Assembly: GCA_020635195.1 (NCBI GenBank)
Contig: JACKAG010000001.1
Coordinates: 124,001-188,000, forward strand
DNA length: 64,000 bases
DNA from: Deltaproteobacteria bacterium
GTDB taxonomy: Bacteria; Bdellovibrionota_B; Oligoflexia; Oligoflexales; Bog-1112
Direction of reading: 5' to 3'
Below are positions 25,439-34,535 of the stretch, one piece after another. Numbering within the stretch: position 1 is the first letter of the stretch; every line of letters starts with the position of its first letter. Both the position numbers and the translations under genes were made by a program. Below the pieces are notes generated by a model. That model searched no databases. It saw only the letters and a list, made by a program, of their open reading frames with translations, and was not told the origin of the DNA.

Positions 25439-27109
25439 TCATTCAGAAGCTGCCTTCTTCATAGCAGAAGGCATATATTCTGCCTCCACGACCGCAACAA
25501 TAATGTCGCTTCCGGGTTTTGCCTCCGAGGATTTTTCAGTAATATCCTGTAAAACAGGGACATCTCTTAGTGATTGTTCAAATTTTGCAATCGTATCATA
25601 GGAGTCTGCTTCAACCCGGAGCCTGATCTTTCCAGTGCCATCCTGCTTTGTTTCATAGCGATATTCAACAACATTTACTTCAACATCTTTAGGCAGGTGC
25701 TCACTGATGCCTTCCAGAGCAACGAGAGAACCGCTATCAGAGTTTAATTCAAGAAAGCTGTCTACCGCTGTCCGGAATTTGTCAATACGGTCTTTGAGTT
25801 CTGTTTCGCCATCTCTTCGGATAATCCGGAAGTCATAGCGGTCAGAGCGGAACTTCTTTTTTAGCTCAGGAATCGCTGCAAATAATTCTTTTTTATAGAG
25901 ATTTTGCAGGTCAGCGATCTGTCTTTTGTAAGAAAAATATTTTGCAGTATAGCTAAAAGATAACAAGATCAGAGCGAATGCAATGACCCTAAAAATCGTT
26001 CCTCCTGCACGGAACACAGACTCATAATCTGTCACATAAGCAAAGTCCCCCTTTCTCAGATTAATCTGAGAATGCCGTTTGATTGCTCGCACAGCTCTGA
26101 GCCCGATGGCAATGCTCTGGGACATTGAGGACATCTGAGAGCTTAATTCCGGATTAATCTTCAGGTCGGATTTTTCAAGCCGGTTTGGAGATGTCCTGAC
26201 CTCCAGGATATTTGATAAATGCTGATCAAAATGTCTGATAACACTGGTTCCTCCTGAGAGGTAGATCTTCTCAATTGGAGATTTTTCCCAGGTTTTAAAT
26301 GCATAAAGTGTTCGGCCTAATTCTTTGACGATCGTGTTGGATGCTATGGTGATCCGGTCAGCGACTGTCCTGTCCGCAGGGTCCATATCCAGACCCTGAT
26401 CCTGATCTGTGAGAACTCTGCTGACCCGGTGTTTGATCCTCTGCGCCTCATTGAAACCAACTTCGAGATCTCTTGCCAGAAACTCTGTAATGTAACGCCC
26501 ACCAAGATTGATCGAGCGGAACATTCTCAGAACTCCGTCCTGGACAAGACATACGGAGGTTTTTTCATGCCCGACATCTACAAGACCGTAGCATTTGCCT
26601 TCTTCCATTTCCAGGTAGGGGCAGAGATTGTAAAAAGCCAGACTGTCCACATCAACGAGCTTTGGGTCGATATCAATTTTGTGGAGATGATCCAGAAAGC
26701 TTCCGAGGAAGTTTTTTCGTGTCATAACCACCAGGGCAACTGTCTTGCCATTGGTCTGACCAAGGATCTGGTGATCAACAATCATATCATCCAGATTAAA
26801 GGGAACTGCATCCTCAATTTCCGCATAGACTGCGGCGGCAATTTTATGAGGATCAGAAAAACTAAATGGAAGAATCCGGCTTGAAATATACTGCCCTGGC
26901 ATGGCTGTTACGATTCTGTCCGCTTTCAGGTCATTTTCATGAAACAGCTGTTCCATGCAGGCAGGGATGACCAGATCCGGGGAGATCTCGTCAATCTGAG
27001 GGATAACATTCTCATAAAAATTAGATATTTCGTATGAGCTGTACCGGTTGATGATTTCGACAGCCTTGATGGAAAAACTTCCGATATCCAGGCCGATAAT
27101 CTTTTGCAT
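25439..27109 (-). CDS. gspL: T2SS platform protein GspL, PilM/PilN-like
   Basis: The cytoplasmic half is an actin-like fold close to PilM: phosphate-1 motif GLDIGSFSIKAVEI at residues 5-18, CYGLVDVGHEKTSVCLV near 178-194, and KIYLSGGTSVIRHF near 278. A membrane helix follows at about 370-390 (IFRVIAFALILLSFSYTAKY), then a coiled linker and a PilN-like periplasmic domain, for 556 residues in total. GspL anchors the GspE ATPase to the membrane. Enterobacterial GspL is shorter and less PilM-like; this form is the delta-type. AGGAAGACC precedes the ATG; gspK lies 95 bases upstream. Confidence 0.88.
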   Translation of the reverse strand: MQKIIGLDIGSFSIKAVEIINRYSSYEISNFYENVIPQIDEISPDLVIPACMEQLFHENDLKADRIVTAMPGQYISSRILPFSFSDPHKIAAAVYAEIEDAVPFNLDDMIVDHQILGQTNGKTVALVVMTRKNFLGSFLDHLHKIDIDPKLVDVDSLAFYNLCPYLEMEEGKCYGLVDVGHEKTSVCLVQDGVLRMFRSINLGGRYITEFLARDLEVGFNEAQRIKHRVSRVLTDQDQGLDMDPADRTVADRITIASNTIVKELGRTLYAFKTWEKSPIEKIYLSGGTSVIRHFDQHLSNILEVRTSPNRLEKSDLKINPELSSQMSSMSQSIAIGLRAVRAIKRHSQINLRKGDFAYVTDYESVFRAGGTIFRVIAFALILLSFSYTAKYFSYKRQIADLQNLYKKELFAAIPELKKKFRSDRYDFRIIRRDGETELKDRIDKFRTAVDSFLELNSDSGSLVALEGISEHLPKDVEVNVVEYRYETKQDGTGKIRLRVEADSYDTIAKFEQSLRDVPVLQDITEKSSEAKPGSDIIVAVVEAEYMPSAMKKAASE

Positions 27110-27204
27110 ATGGTCTTCCTACAACTCGAAAGAGTTCTGGATAGTAGCCCTGTACTCGTCCCGAACTCTTCTATGGATACAGCTGCGGGTCAGTAAAGCA
27201 GAGT

Positions 27205-28575
27205 CTATATCACTTTCCAATAAAGAACTTGCCATGCCCGTTTGATCTCTCTCAGGCGAACCGACTGATCTGCAACAGCGCTGTTCAGGCGGCGGATCAC
27301 AGCACTCAATTTCCTTTGCTGGTGTCCTGTGTTTGCTTCAATCTCAAACCTGAAATAATCCGAACGTGTCGTAAACCATGTTTCGGCTTTTTCTGCCTCT
27401 CGTTCAGTTTCTTCACTTGTGTATCCAAATAGATCCTTGAGTTTCCCTTTTATTTCCTGAGTATTGTGATTTTCTGCTAAGCTTTTGTTCAGTTTCTCAA
27501 GCTCATAGAGTTTTTGCAGAGAGCTTTCTTTACTCTCCGGAGCCAGAGCGTCGGAAAAGAGACATGTCAGTAATTCACGGGGGGCTGTATTGATATTGAT
27601 AAGCCCCGCCTTGTGATTTTGTCTGGTTTGTGTCTTTCGCAGAGGGTAGATTGTCAGATATGGAGCAAAGACAGCATGCATCTCATCATCCCATCCGTGG
27701 ATGAGCCTGAGTTCTTCTGTGCTGTCAAATGGCGTTCGCTTGGCCTGGTATGGAGGCACAGCAGATTCATAGGGGGCATCTTTAGAGGCCAGGTTGCTGT
27801 AAGGGCTGACCTTATCGCTGTCCAGAATGAAGTCGCGGATTCTGTGAGCCATTTCCCCAGGGCTCAGGTTTTTTTTGCTCAGAAAGACTTTTTCTGCTGG
27901 ACATGAAAAAAGTCTCTCCAGCTGGATCAGGACTTCTTCACAGGCAGATCGTTCTGATGTGCTGTAGCAGTCATTAAGGTTAATTTTACCTCTCTCATCC
28001 GAGATTTTGATGCTGACTCCACCTTCCAGAAGTCGCATCTGAGCTGCCAGCTGTTCGTTCATAAATCCCGAAAGATGAAAAGGATCTTCTTCCTTTTTCC
28101 CCCCGGATAAAAGCTCTACTGCATCAAGGGCATCTGAGCCGAGAAGAGGAAGTTCGTTGATCATGTTCCAGAAACTTTCCGGTCCGTCAGCTGGCTCTTT
28201 TTTCTCGCCGAGAGCTCCGGATGCCTGGATATGGTCCCAGAGATAATTTGCTGTCAGAAGATAGATTCCAAGATTCAGGCCTGACCTGGCCATAAATTCC
28301 GATCGGACACGATCCCGTCCGAGCAAAGACATCTCAACGTTTACTGTTGAGGATACGATCATTTCTGTAACAAACGTCATCATGACGGCAATGGCCATAA
28401 TTGCAATGAGGAGCGCGATTCCTTTTTGTCGGCCATCCTTTTTCTGCTGAGGTTCTTTGTCAGAGTGATCCCTTTTGTGCCGAGTCTTAGCTAAAGGAAA
28501 ACCCCAGTAAACTCCTGGCTCAGCTTCCGATCTGTCGGATGATCTTTTGTTGTCGGACATTACTTTCTGATCCAT
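27205..28575 (-). CDS. gspK: T2SS minor pseudopilin GspK
   Basis: Large tip pseudopilin of 456 residues. After an unusually long leader of about 48 residues, the prepilin site reads RQKG|IALLIAIMAIAVMMTF. It lacks Glu at +5, which is normal for GspK and places it at the pseudopilus tip. The globular part has the GspK helical insertion, the DERGKINLNDC motif and two-helix FILDSDKVSPY and INTAPRELLTCLF segments. AAGGTG is eight bases before the ATG. It forms the tip complex with GspI and GspJ, encoded directly upstream. Confidence 0.9.
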   Translation of the reverse strand: MDQKVMSDNKRSSDRSEAEPGVYWGFPLAKTRHKRDHSDKEPQQKKDGRQKGIALLIAIMAIAVMMTFVTEMIVSSTVNVEMSLLGRDRVRSEFMARSGLNLGIYLLTANYLWDHIQASGALGEKKEPADGPESFWNMINELPLLGSDALDAVELLSGGKKEEDPFHLSGFMNEQLAAQMRLLEGGVSIKISDERGKINLNDCYSTSERSACEEVLIQLERLFSCPAEKVFLSKKNLSPGEMAHRIRDFILDSDKVSPYSNLASKDAPYESAVPPYQAKRTPFDSTEELRLIHGWDDEMHAVFAPYLTIYPLRKTQTRQNHKAGLININTAPRELLTCLFSDALAPESKESSLQKLYELEKLNKSLAENHNTQEIKGKLKDLFGYTSEETEREAEKAETWFTTRSDYFRFEIEANTGHQQRKLSAVIRRLNSAVADQSVRLREIKRAWQVLYWKVI

Positions 28576-28591
28576 AGAGACTACACCTTAA

Positions 28592-29383
28592 TTATTCAAG
28601 TCGGCTCAGATCAAGGCTTGTATTGCGGCTTTTCAGTTCTTTGATATTCATAGCATAGGGGAGTGCTGTGATGGTGCTTATGGTTACGGTCGGGCCTTCT
28701 GCTTCTTCTGAATCGGCTTCTACACCCTCTATCGGATCATCCTCCCAGAGCTCCAGAGTGATCCGGACCATCTGAGGTATTTTGTTTTCTGTGTCTTGCT
28801 GATGACTGTCCCAGCCATCGCGACTCCAGCCGTCACCTGTCCAGGCATCGATTTTCAGGTTTTTAACATGGGGAACAAACAACGTCATAGGAGGTTGTTC
28901 TTTGAATTTATATTCTCCTGACGGAATCCGTAGCAGCTCGCCTCTCATCAGATTTTTCCGCTGTGGAAACTGTTCTGAACTTTGCAACTCATACATGACA
29001 AAGGAGTAATCGGATTCTTTGCTGTTTGCCTTGCGCGCCTGATGTCCCATGTATGTCATGGCAAGCTGGTCTCCCCCGTCAGCCCGCTTTGTAATCCGGA
29101 ATAAGGTTCTTTTTCTGCCGACAGCTCCGCGGTCAAAATCCTTCGCATCCAGAATATACGTATGGCTCAGATCAGAGCTGAGCTGCTGCATGGCACGGCT
29201 CATACGCTGAGTGACACGATTTTTCGAAGACAGGGCGATCCGGACATCCACAGTATTTCTGAGCAGGCTCGAAATGACCAGCATAATGCTGGCAAGAATG
29301 GCCAGCGTGATGATGATTTCCAGCAGGCTGAAGCCATAGTCTTCTCTGACTTTATGGTTCAGGGGGGCGTGCATCCTTGTCAT
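28592..29383 (-). CDS. gspJ: T2SS minor pseudopilin GspJ
   Basis: 263 residues. Prepilin cleavage site DYG|FSLLEIIITLAILASIM with Glu at +5; the leader is about 18 residues. The mature domain carries SRAMQQLSSDLSHTY and the W-rich EDDPIEGVEADSEE loop region seen in GspJ-type tip subunits. AAGGGATATAAGGAC precedes the ATG; a second Met three codons later is possible. It ends 16 bases before gspK, consistent with stoichiometric co-translation of the I-J-K tip. Confidence 0.88.
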   Translation of the reverse strand: MTRMHAPLNHKVREDYGFSLLEIIITLAILASIMLVISSLLRNTVDVRIALSSKNRVTQRMSRAMQQLSSDLSHTYILDAKDFDRGAVGRKRTLFRITKRADGGDQLAMTYMGHQARKANSKESDYSFVMYELQSSEQFPQRKNLMRGELLRIPSGEYKFKEQPPMTLFVPHVKNLKIDAWTGDGWSRDGWDSHQQDTENKIPQMVRITLELWEDDPIEGVEADSEEAEGPTVTISTITALPYAMNIKELKSRNTSLDLSRLE

Positions 29384-29421
29384 GTCCTTATATCCCTTCA
29401 GGCGACAATGGCTCAGAGTTT

Positions 29422-30102
29422 TTATTTCGGCCTTGCGCTGCCCGTCTGTTGTATCTTTTTCACTGTTGTTTCCATTCCAATCGGAGCTTTCTGACTGAAA
29501 ATCTGTTCATCCAGATATCTCTGGTTTGTCAGGAGGTAGGCCACATCTACAGCGGCCTGCTTGCTTCCTTCTGCCCAGGTGACCTGTACGTGGGCAATTT
29601 TCAGACTTTCGTCACCAAGAAACTGCTTCACCATGCCCTCCATAGCGGAGCCCAGCCCTCCGGCGCCTCCTCCTCCGGGAGAGTCAGAACTTTTACCCCC
29701 ACCCAGATACCCGGCGATAAGTTCGGTGACCGGAAGCTTAAACTCCTCAACACTGAGGTTAAATTTGTAGGGGCAGGGTGTGTCTTCGGACGACGGGCAC
29801 ATATCCTGAGGAAATGTCTGATCTTTCAGGTCCGCCTTCACTTCTTTGAATGGATAAAAGCGCGAGCCCCACTCAACTTTTTCCAGAACAGCCTTTGCCA
29901 ACCATGTTGCCTGAGTCAGCTGTCTGTTAAAATCACCAAATGTGATGGCTTTTCCCTGGATAAAGGTAACCTCAAGGATAACCGTGACCATGAGGCCAAG
30001 AGCAATGACAGTTTCCAGCAGAGAAAAGCTTGCCTCAGAAGGGCGCCGATCTCGCATGGGCTTGTCAGTTTTGTCCGTCTTTCCGGATATCGATGTCCTC
30101 AT
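29422..30102 (-). CDS. gspI: T2SS minor pseudopilin GspI
   Basis: 226 residues from the ATG at 30100-30102, which follows a GGAGG at 12 bases. A TTG at 30121 gives a longer form and an ATG at 30057 a shorter one. The N-terminal helix is SLLETVIALGLMVTVILEV, typical of GspI, with Glu at +5. The residue before the cleaved Phe is Ser (SEAS|FSLLE) instead of Gly. Its start lies inside the 3' end of gspH, so the two are translationally coupled. The mature part has a Gly/Ser-rich stretch (GGGKSSDSPGGGGAGGLGS) uncommon in the family. Confidence 0.82.
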   Translation of the reverse strand: MRTSISGKTDKTDKPMRDRRPSEASFSLLETVIALGLMVTVILEVTFIQGKAITFGDFNRQLTQATWLAKAVLEKVEWGSRFYPFKEVKADLKDQTFPQDMCPSSEDTPCPYKFNLSVEEFKLPVTELIAGYLGGGKSSDSPGGGGAGGLGSAMEGMVKQFLGDESLKIAHVQVTWAEGSKQAAVDVAYLLTNQRYLDEQIFSQKAPIGMETTVKKIQQTGSARPK

Positions 30103-30844
30103 AACCTGATCTGACCTCCGCAATCCCTTCGTATGGGTGAGTGAGGACTGTGTAAGGAGCTTTTTCAGGGTCAGCCTGACCCTCTTCTCCGTGGTAAGCG
30201 ATATGGATCACTGCTTTTTCAACATAACCCCCAGGCAAGAAATAAATCATGGCGACCGTATCAGCGTCCTGATCTTCAGATGAAATACGTCTCTCATGGT
30301 GCTCTGCCCACAGGTCCTGAATAAAAAGGAAAGCTCCAAGGTCCCGGACTCCCCATTCGAGAGAGTCCAGCCGGGACCAGACAGGTCCCCGGAGCTTTTT
30401 TTTCGCTGTAATGACAGGAGATGTTCTGACAATCTCTTCTTCACGGCCAGTTGCCGGATCGGTATAGTTGCTGGCCTCTCCCATCATGTCTTCATATTCC
30501 TGAAACTCTGCGTCAAAGTCCTCAAGGTGGTATTTTTCTTCCTCGGGAGACAAATCCCGTTCGACGAGAGCATCTCCCAGTCGGACGTTTTTTGTGTCCG
30601 TACTTTCCAGCCAATATTTGCCATCCGATAACTGAAAAACCATCCTCAGAGGGTTTCCTGTCAGTACGGAGTAATCATATGCAGCACGGACATCCTCGCT
30701 GAGCTGGCCTATACGCGATGCAGCTTCGTTTTCAGAAATCAGGCTCAGATTCGGAAGGGCGGCTGTATAGATATAAGCCAGCAGGCCAACAACAATGATG
30801 AGTTCAATGAGAGTAAAGCCTTCAGCCTTTGTAGCCCGCTGCAT
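30065..30844 (-). CDS. gspH: T2SS minor pseudopilin GspH
   Basis: 259 residues, longer than the usual 170-200. The short leader MQRATKAEG precedes the cleavage site G|FTLIELIIVVGLLAYI. Mature residues include SRIGQLSEDVRAAYDYSVLTGNPLRMVFQL, the GspH core helix and strand. An acidic insertion (EEEKYHLEDFDAEFQEYEDM) accounts for the extra length. GGAG lies about 11 bases before the ATG; gspG is 80 bases upstream. The 3' end overlaps gspI. Confidence 0.87.
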   Translation of the reverse strand: MQRATKAEGFTLIELIIVVGLLAYIYTAALPNLSLISENEAASRIGQLSEDVRAAYDYSVLTGNPLRMVFQLSDGKYWLESTDTKNVRLGDALVERDLSPEEEKYHLEDFDAEFQEYEDMMGEASNYTDPATGREEEIVRTSPVITAKKKLRGPVWSRLDSLEWGVRDLGAFLFIQDLWAEHHERRISSEDQDADTVAMIYFLPGGYVEKAVIHIAYHGEEGQADPEKAPYTVLTHPYEGIAEVRSGYEDIDIRKDGQN

Positions 30845-30924
30845 GGACGTACTGACTCCGGCTTCCGACAGCTGGCTGGCTGACTGGCTGGGCTGTTCTG
30901 AGTGCTTTGCAGCACTCTCTCCTG

Positions 30925-31401
30925 CTACTGAGATTCCCCAACCTCCCGCGCAGGGTAATGAATATCAGCTTCAGTCCCCATCTGACCATCGGGTCCTGCC
31001 GAAATAATTTCGTATTTACGGCCATCAGAGACATAGTCATAGGGGTTTGACCATGGGTCTATGAGTTTGTTGGATTCGATATACGGCCCTCTCCAGCTTT
31101 TAAGATCGCGGGGGTTTTGGACCAGTGCATCTAAGCCCTCTTCTGTATTCGGAAAACGGTTGTTGTGAATTCTGTAAAGCTGTAATGACTGGGCAATCGT
31201 ACCCATTGAAATCTTCGCCTGGTCTTTTTTTGCCTCCTCTGAGGTACTGACCAGATTGGAAACCAGAATGGTTGTCAATGTTGCCAGAAGAGCAATGACA
31301 ATAATGATTTCCATCAGGGTCATGCCCTTGTTGCTGTCTCCTTTAAAGGGCTTTTGTATGAAAGCCTTTAGTTGTAGGTGGCATTGTCTTAAAACATTCA
31401 T
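30925..31401 (-). CDS. gspG: T2SS major pseudopilin GspG
   Basis: Main pseudopilus subunit of 158 residues. The cleavage site is NKG|MTLMEIIIVIALLATL after a 25-residue leader. The conserved core follows: NRFPNTEEGLDALVQNP, WRGPYIESN, DPWSNPYDYVSDG and the calcium-site region GPDGQMGTEADI. GGAG is five bases before the ATG. Position after gspF and before gspH is the standard order. The prepilin peptidase gene (gspO) is not in the window, so it must be elsewhere or shared with pili. Confidence 0.96.
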   Translation of the reverse strand: MNVLRQCHLQLKAFIQKPFKGDSNKGMTLMEIIIVIALLATLTTILVSNLVSTSEEAKKDQAKISMGTIAQSLQLYRIHNNRFPNTEEGLDALVQNPRDLKSWRGPYIESNKLIDPWSNPYDYVSDGRKYEIISAGPDGQMGTEADIHYPAREVGESQ

Positions 31402-31444
31402 AAAAACTCCGATGATCCACGTTCACATATATCCATACTTTCGG

Positions 31445-32677
31445 CTAACGTACCTGACTCATGATCGAAAGCATGGGAATCAATAAGGCCATGACGACAG
31501 CAACCGTAATTCCTGCCATCAGCAGCACCATCATAGGTTCAATAAGAGCAATCATAGCATCAATTTTGCGTTCTACTTCTGCATCGTAAGCTTCTGAAAC
31601 ATGCCGGAGCATTTGCTCAAGCTCCCCTGTCCTTTCCCCTGTCCTGATCATATAGACAACAAGCGATGGAAATTGCTTACTTTTTTCAATTGTAGCCCAG
31701 AGTGCCTCCCCTTCCTGTACGGCCTGCTTGGCATGTTCCATCACCGAGGAAATGATCCGGTTATTGATGATATTTCTTGTAATTTCGAGAGCTGTGATGA
31801 TCGGAACTCCAGAACTCAGCAGTGTTGACAGTGTTCTGGTAAATTTTGATACATTAAGTCGCATCACAATGCCACCGACAAGTGGAGCTTTCAGCAACCA
31901 GAGGTCCGCTTTCATCCGCCCTTTTTCAGTACCATACCAGGAACGGAGGGCAAAAATCAATCCGGCCACGCCCAGCAAAATCAGATACCAGCGATTCTGG
32001 ATGAATTTTGAAAAATTCATCAGCAGCTGGGTGAATGGTGGTAGTGTGACTTTCAGGCTGATAAAAACTTTCTCCAGTTTTGGTACGACACTCACAAAAA
32101 GGTAAGCTGTAATGCCCAGAGATGCAACGATCATCAGTGATGGGTAGGTAAGAGCGCTCAGAATTTTGCCTCGGACAGCAATCTGGTATTCCTGAAAGTC
32201 TGCCAGACGTTCGAGAACAATGCCAAGATTACCAGACTGTTCACCTGCTCGTACCATATTGACATACAGACGGTTGAATGCCTTAGGAAATGCAGAAAGA
32301 GCATCCCCTAAAGACTTGCCCTCAGACACAGAACTTTTAATACTGGAAAGGTAGTTGCGTAGTGTCGGATTCTCGACCTGGTTTGTCAGTGCGATCAGGC
32401 ATTCATCCAGAGGGACGTGAGCCTGTTGTAGCGTTGCAAACTGTCGGGTCATAATCGTCAGATCCTGGAGAGTGACCTTCTGAGCCCCTGAAAACAGCCC
32501 ACTCCCGCCACCTGTACTTGTCTTCCGGACAGAGACTTCTTCGCGCAGATCAGAAACGATCACTTTTTCTTTCGTTTTGAGTTTCTGACGGGCTGCCCGC
32601 AGGGATTCGGCTTCAACCTTCCCCTTCCGGCTGGCGCCGGATTTCAGATCATAGCCCTTGTAAAGGTAGATTGGCAC
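31445..32677 (-). CDS. gspF: T2SS inner-membrane platform protein GspF
   Basis: A polytopic platform protein of about 410 residues. Two GTG codons six bases apart compete for the start; the second (32677) has AGGAG five bases upstream and is preferred. The N-terminal PIYLYKGYDLKSGASRKG and the duplicated helical T2SSF domain are clear: MTRQFATLQQAHVPLDECL and LSTLLSSGVPIITALEITRN mark the two halves, VRAGEQSGNLG and IRTGERTGELEQML their ends. Three membrane helices lie near 165-185, 215-235 and 380-400. Confidence 0.95.
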   Translation of the reverse strand: MPIYLYKGYDLKSGASRKGKVEAESLRAARQKLKTKEKVIVSDLREEVSVRKTSTGGGSGLFSGAQKVTLQDLTIMTRQFATLQQAHVPLDECLIALTNQVENPTLRNYLSSIKSSVSEGKSLGDALSAFPKAFNRLYVNMVRAGEQSGNLGIVLERLADFQEYQIAVRGKILSALTYPSLMIVASLGITAYLFVSVVPKLEKVFISLKVTLPPFTQLLMNFSKFIQNRWYLILLGVAGLIFALRSWYGTEKGRMKADLWLLKAPLVGGIVMRLNVSKFTRTLSTLLSSGVPIITALEITRNIINNRIISSVMEHAKQAVQEGEALWATIEKSKQFPSLVVYMIRTGERTGELEQMLRHVSEAYDAEVERKIDAMIALIEPMMVLLMAGITVAVVMALLIPMLSIMSQVR

Positions 32678-32714
32678 ACTCACTCCTGCAACAGCGAATG
32701 ATTATCTTTGGTTT

Positions 32715-34535
32715 TTATTCGAGTTCTTCGGTCTGAGTTTTCTGGATCGCTTCTTCAATTGAGGTGATTCCTTCCAGTGCTTTCATTATGGCGGACTGGC
32801 GTAAGGTGCGCATACCATTTTCCACAGCCTGCTTCCGCAGGACATTCGCATCCTGTGTTCTGAGGATCAGCTCTTTTATTTTGTCATCAATGACCAGGAG
32901 CTCATGAATGGCCACCCGCTCTCTATAACCCTGACCATAGCACTGCTCACAACCTTTTCCTGCACGGTAAATCTCGCGGTTTTCGATGTCCTTTGGTTCC
33001 AGTTCCATCAGTTTGAGCTCACGCTCACCTGGGACATGTTTGACCCGGCAGGACGTGCATAGTTTGCGAATCAGGCGGGTTGCCATAACTCCCAGCAGGG
33101 CTGAGGCGATCTGGAAAGGCTGAACTTTAAGGTCATCGAGTCTGGTAATGGTTGAGGCGGCATCATTTGTGTGAAGAGTTGAAAAAACCAGGTGTCCTGT
33201 CAGAGAGGACTGGATTGCAATTTCAGCAGTTTCCTGATCCCGGATTTCTCCGACCATAATGATATCGGGGTCCTGTCGCAAAATAGCCCGTAAACCCTCG
33301 CTGAAAGTCAGACCTATCTTTGTTTTAACATCGATCTGTCCCACTCCAGGAAGGCGATATTCAACAGGATCTTCAATGGTCAGAATATTCACATCCACAG
33401 TGTTGATGTGAATCACTGAAGAATAGAGCAGTGTGGTTTTACCAGAGCCTGTTGGTCCGGTTACCAGGATAATTCCATGCTTCTGGTTGATCAGCTGTGT
33501 CCATGTCTTGTAAACATCAGGAGCCAGCCCCATCTGATCCAGTCGCTTAACTCCTTTGGATTTATCCAGAAGTCGCATCACCACGCGCTCACCATGGGCG
33601 GTAGGGAGTACAGATAAGCGAACATCGACATCTTTACCTGCAACTTTAATACCGATCCGGCCGTCCTGAGGAACCCGTTTCTCTGCGATATTGAGCTTTC
33701 CGAGAATTTTTATCCGGGAAACCAGCGAGCCCAGGTGGCGCTTTGGAACCTGCATGGTATCGTGCAGAGCTCCGTCGATACGAAAGCGGACGACAATTTC
33801 ATTTTCGTAAGGCTCAATATGAATGTCAGAGGCGCCTTCTTTGACCGAGCGAGAGAGTAGACCATTGACCAACCTGATAATCGGTTTTTCGTCATCAGTC
33901 GAATCCAGAAGATCTTTAGTCTCTTCCAGATCATCCACGCCTTCCTGAATATCAGGGACGTTGAGTTCATCAATCACCCGCTGAGAGGCGTCACTGGATC
34001 TCTCATAAACACGGTTGATACTATGATTAATGATGGAGGGTGAGCAGACTATCATGTTAATATTAGTGGATAATATCAGCCTGAGATCATCCATGGGAAA
34101 AATATTCAGAGGATCGGCAACAGCTACTGTGACATTAAAAGCGTCCCGGGCAATGGGCAGAATCAGATTATCTCTGGCAAACTGGATGGGAATTCCCTCA
34201 ACCAGAGCGGGATCAATGTCATTGACCGGAAGTTTGTCATAGTAAGGGAGATCCAGCTGAAACGCTAATGCCTTGAGCATATCTTCTTCACTGATAAATG
34301 CTTTATCGATCAGAATTTCGCCAAGCTTGCGCTTTTCGGACCCTCCCTCCCCCTGGTAGCTGAGAGCTTCTTTGAGCTGCTCTTCTGTCAGAGCTTCAGA
34401 TTCGATGAGAATCTGACCCAGAGATTTCCGGGCTTTTCTCATGCTGCCTACGGACATCTGCTGAATCCTGCGGCTAAGTCCGCCGGATTTCAGGGGCTGG
34501 TCGGGATGACTTTCTGTGAAGCCCTCCTCACTCAT
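32715..34535 (-). CDS. gspE: T2SS assembly ATPase GspE
   Basis: Cytoplasmic hexameric ATPase powering pseudopilus growth. Of 606 residues, the N1 domain at about 35-190 includes LGQILIESEALTEEQLKEAL. Walker A GPTGSGKTTLLYS lies near residue 358; the Asp box RQDPDIIMVGEIRD, the His box STLHTNDA and the Walker B acidic pair follow. A four-cysteine zinc site (CTSC near 491 and CEQC near 530) is intact, as in T2SS rather than retraction ATPases. Its ATG overlaps the gspD stop by four bases (ATGA). Confidence 0.97.
   Translation of the reverse strand: MSEEGFTESHPDQPLKSGGLSRRIQQMSVGSMRKARKSLGQILIESEALTEEQLKEALSYQGEGGSEKRKLGEILIDKAFISEEDMLKALAFQLDLPYYDKLPVNDIDPALVEGIPIQFARDNLILPIARDAFNVTVAVADPLNIFPMDDLRLILSTNINMIVCSPSIINHSINRVYERSSDASQRVIDELNVPDIQEGVDDLEETKDLLDSTDDEKPIIRLVNGLLSRSVKEGASDIHIEPYENEIVVRFRIDGALHDTMQVPKRHLGSLVSRIKILGKLNIAEKRVPQDGRIGIKVAGKDVDVRLSVLPTAHGERVVMRLLDKSKGVKRLDQMGLAPDVYKTWTQLINQKHGIILVTGPTGSGKTTLLYSSVIHINTVDVNILTIEDPVEYRLPGVGQIDVKTKIGLTFSEGLRAILRQDPDIIMVGEIRDQETAEIAIQSSLTGHLVFSTLHTNDAASTITRLDDLKVQPFQIASALLGVMATRLIRKLCTSCRVKHVPGERELKLMELEPKDIENREIYRAGKGCEQCYGQGYRERVAIHELLVIDDKIKELILRTQDANVLRKQAVENGMRTLRQSAIMKALEGITSIEEAIQKTQTEELE

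Noticed and set aside
29377..30114. Long + strand open frame (245 codons) opposite gspI
   Set aside because: It mirrors the gspI/gspH coding strand, has Cys/Ser-rich low-quality protein and no start signal; the pseudopilin reading is certain.
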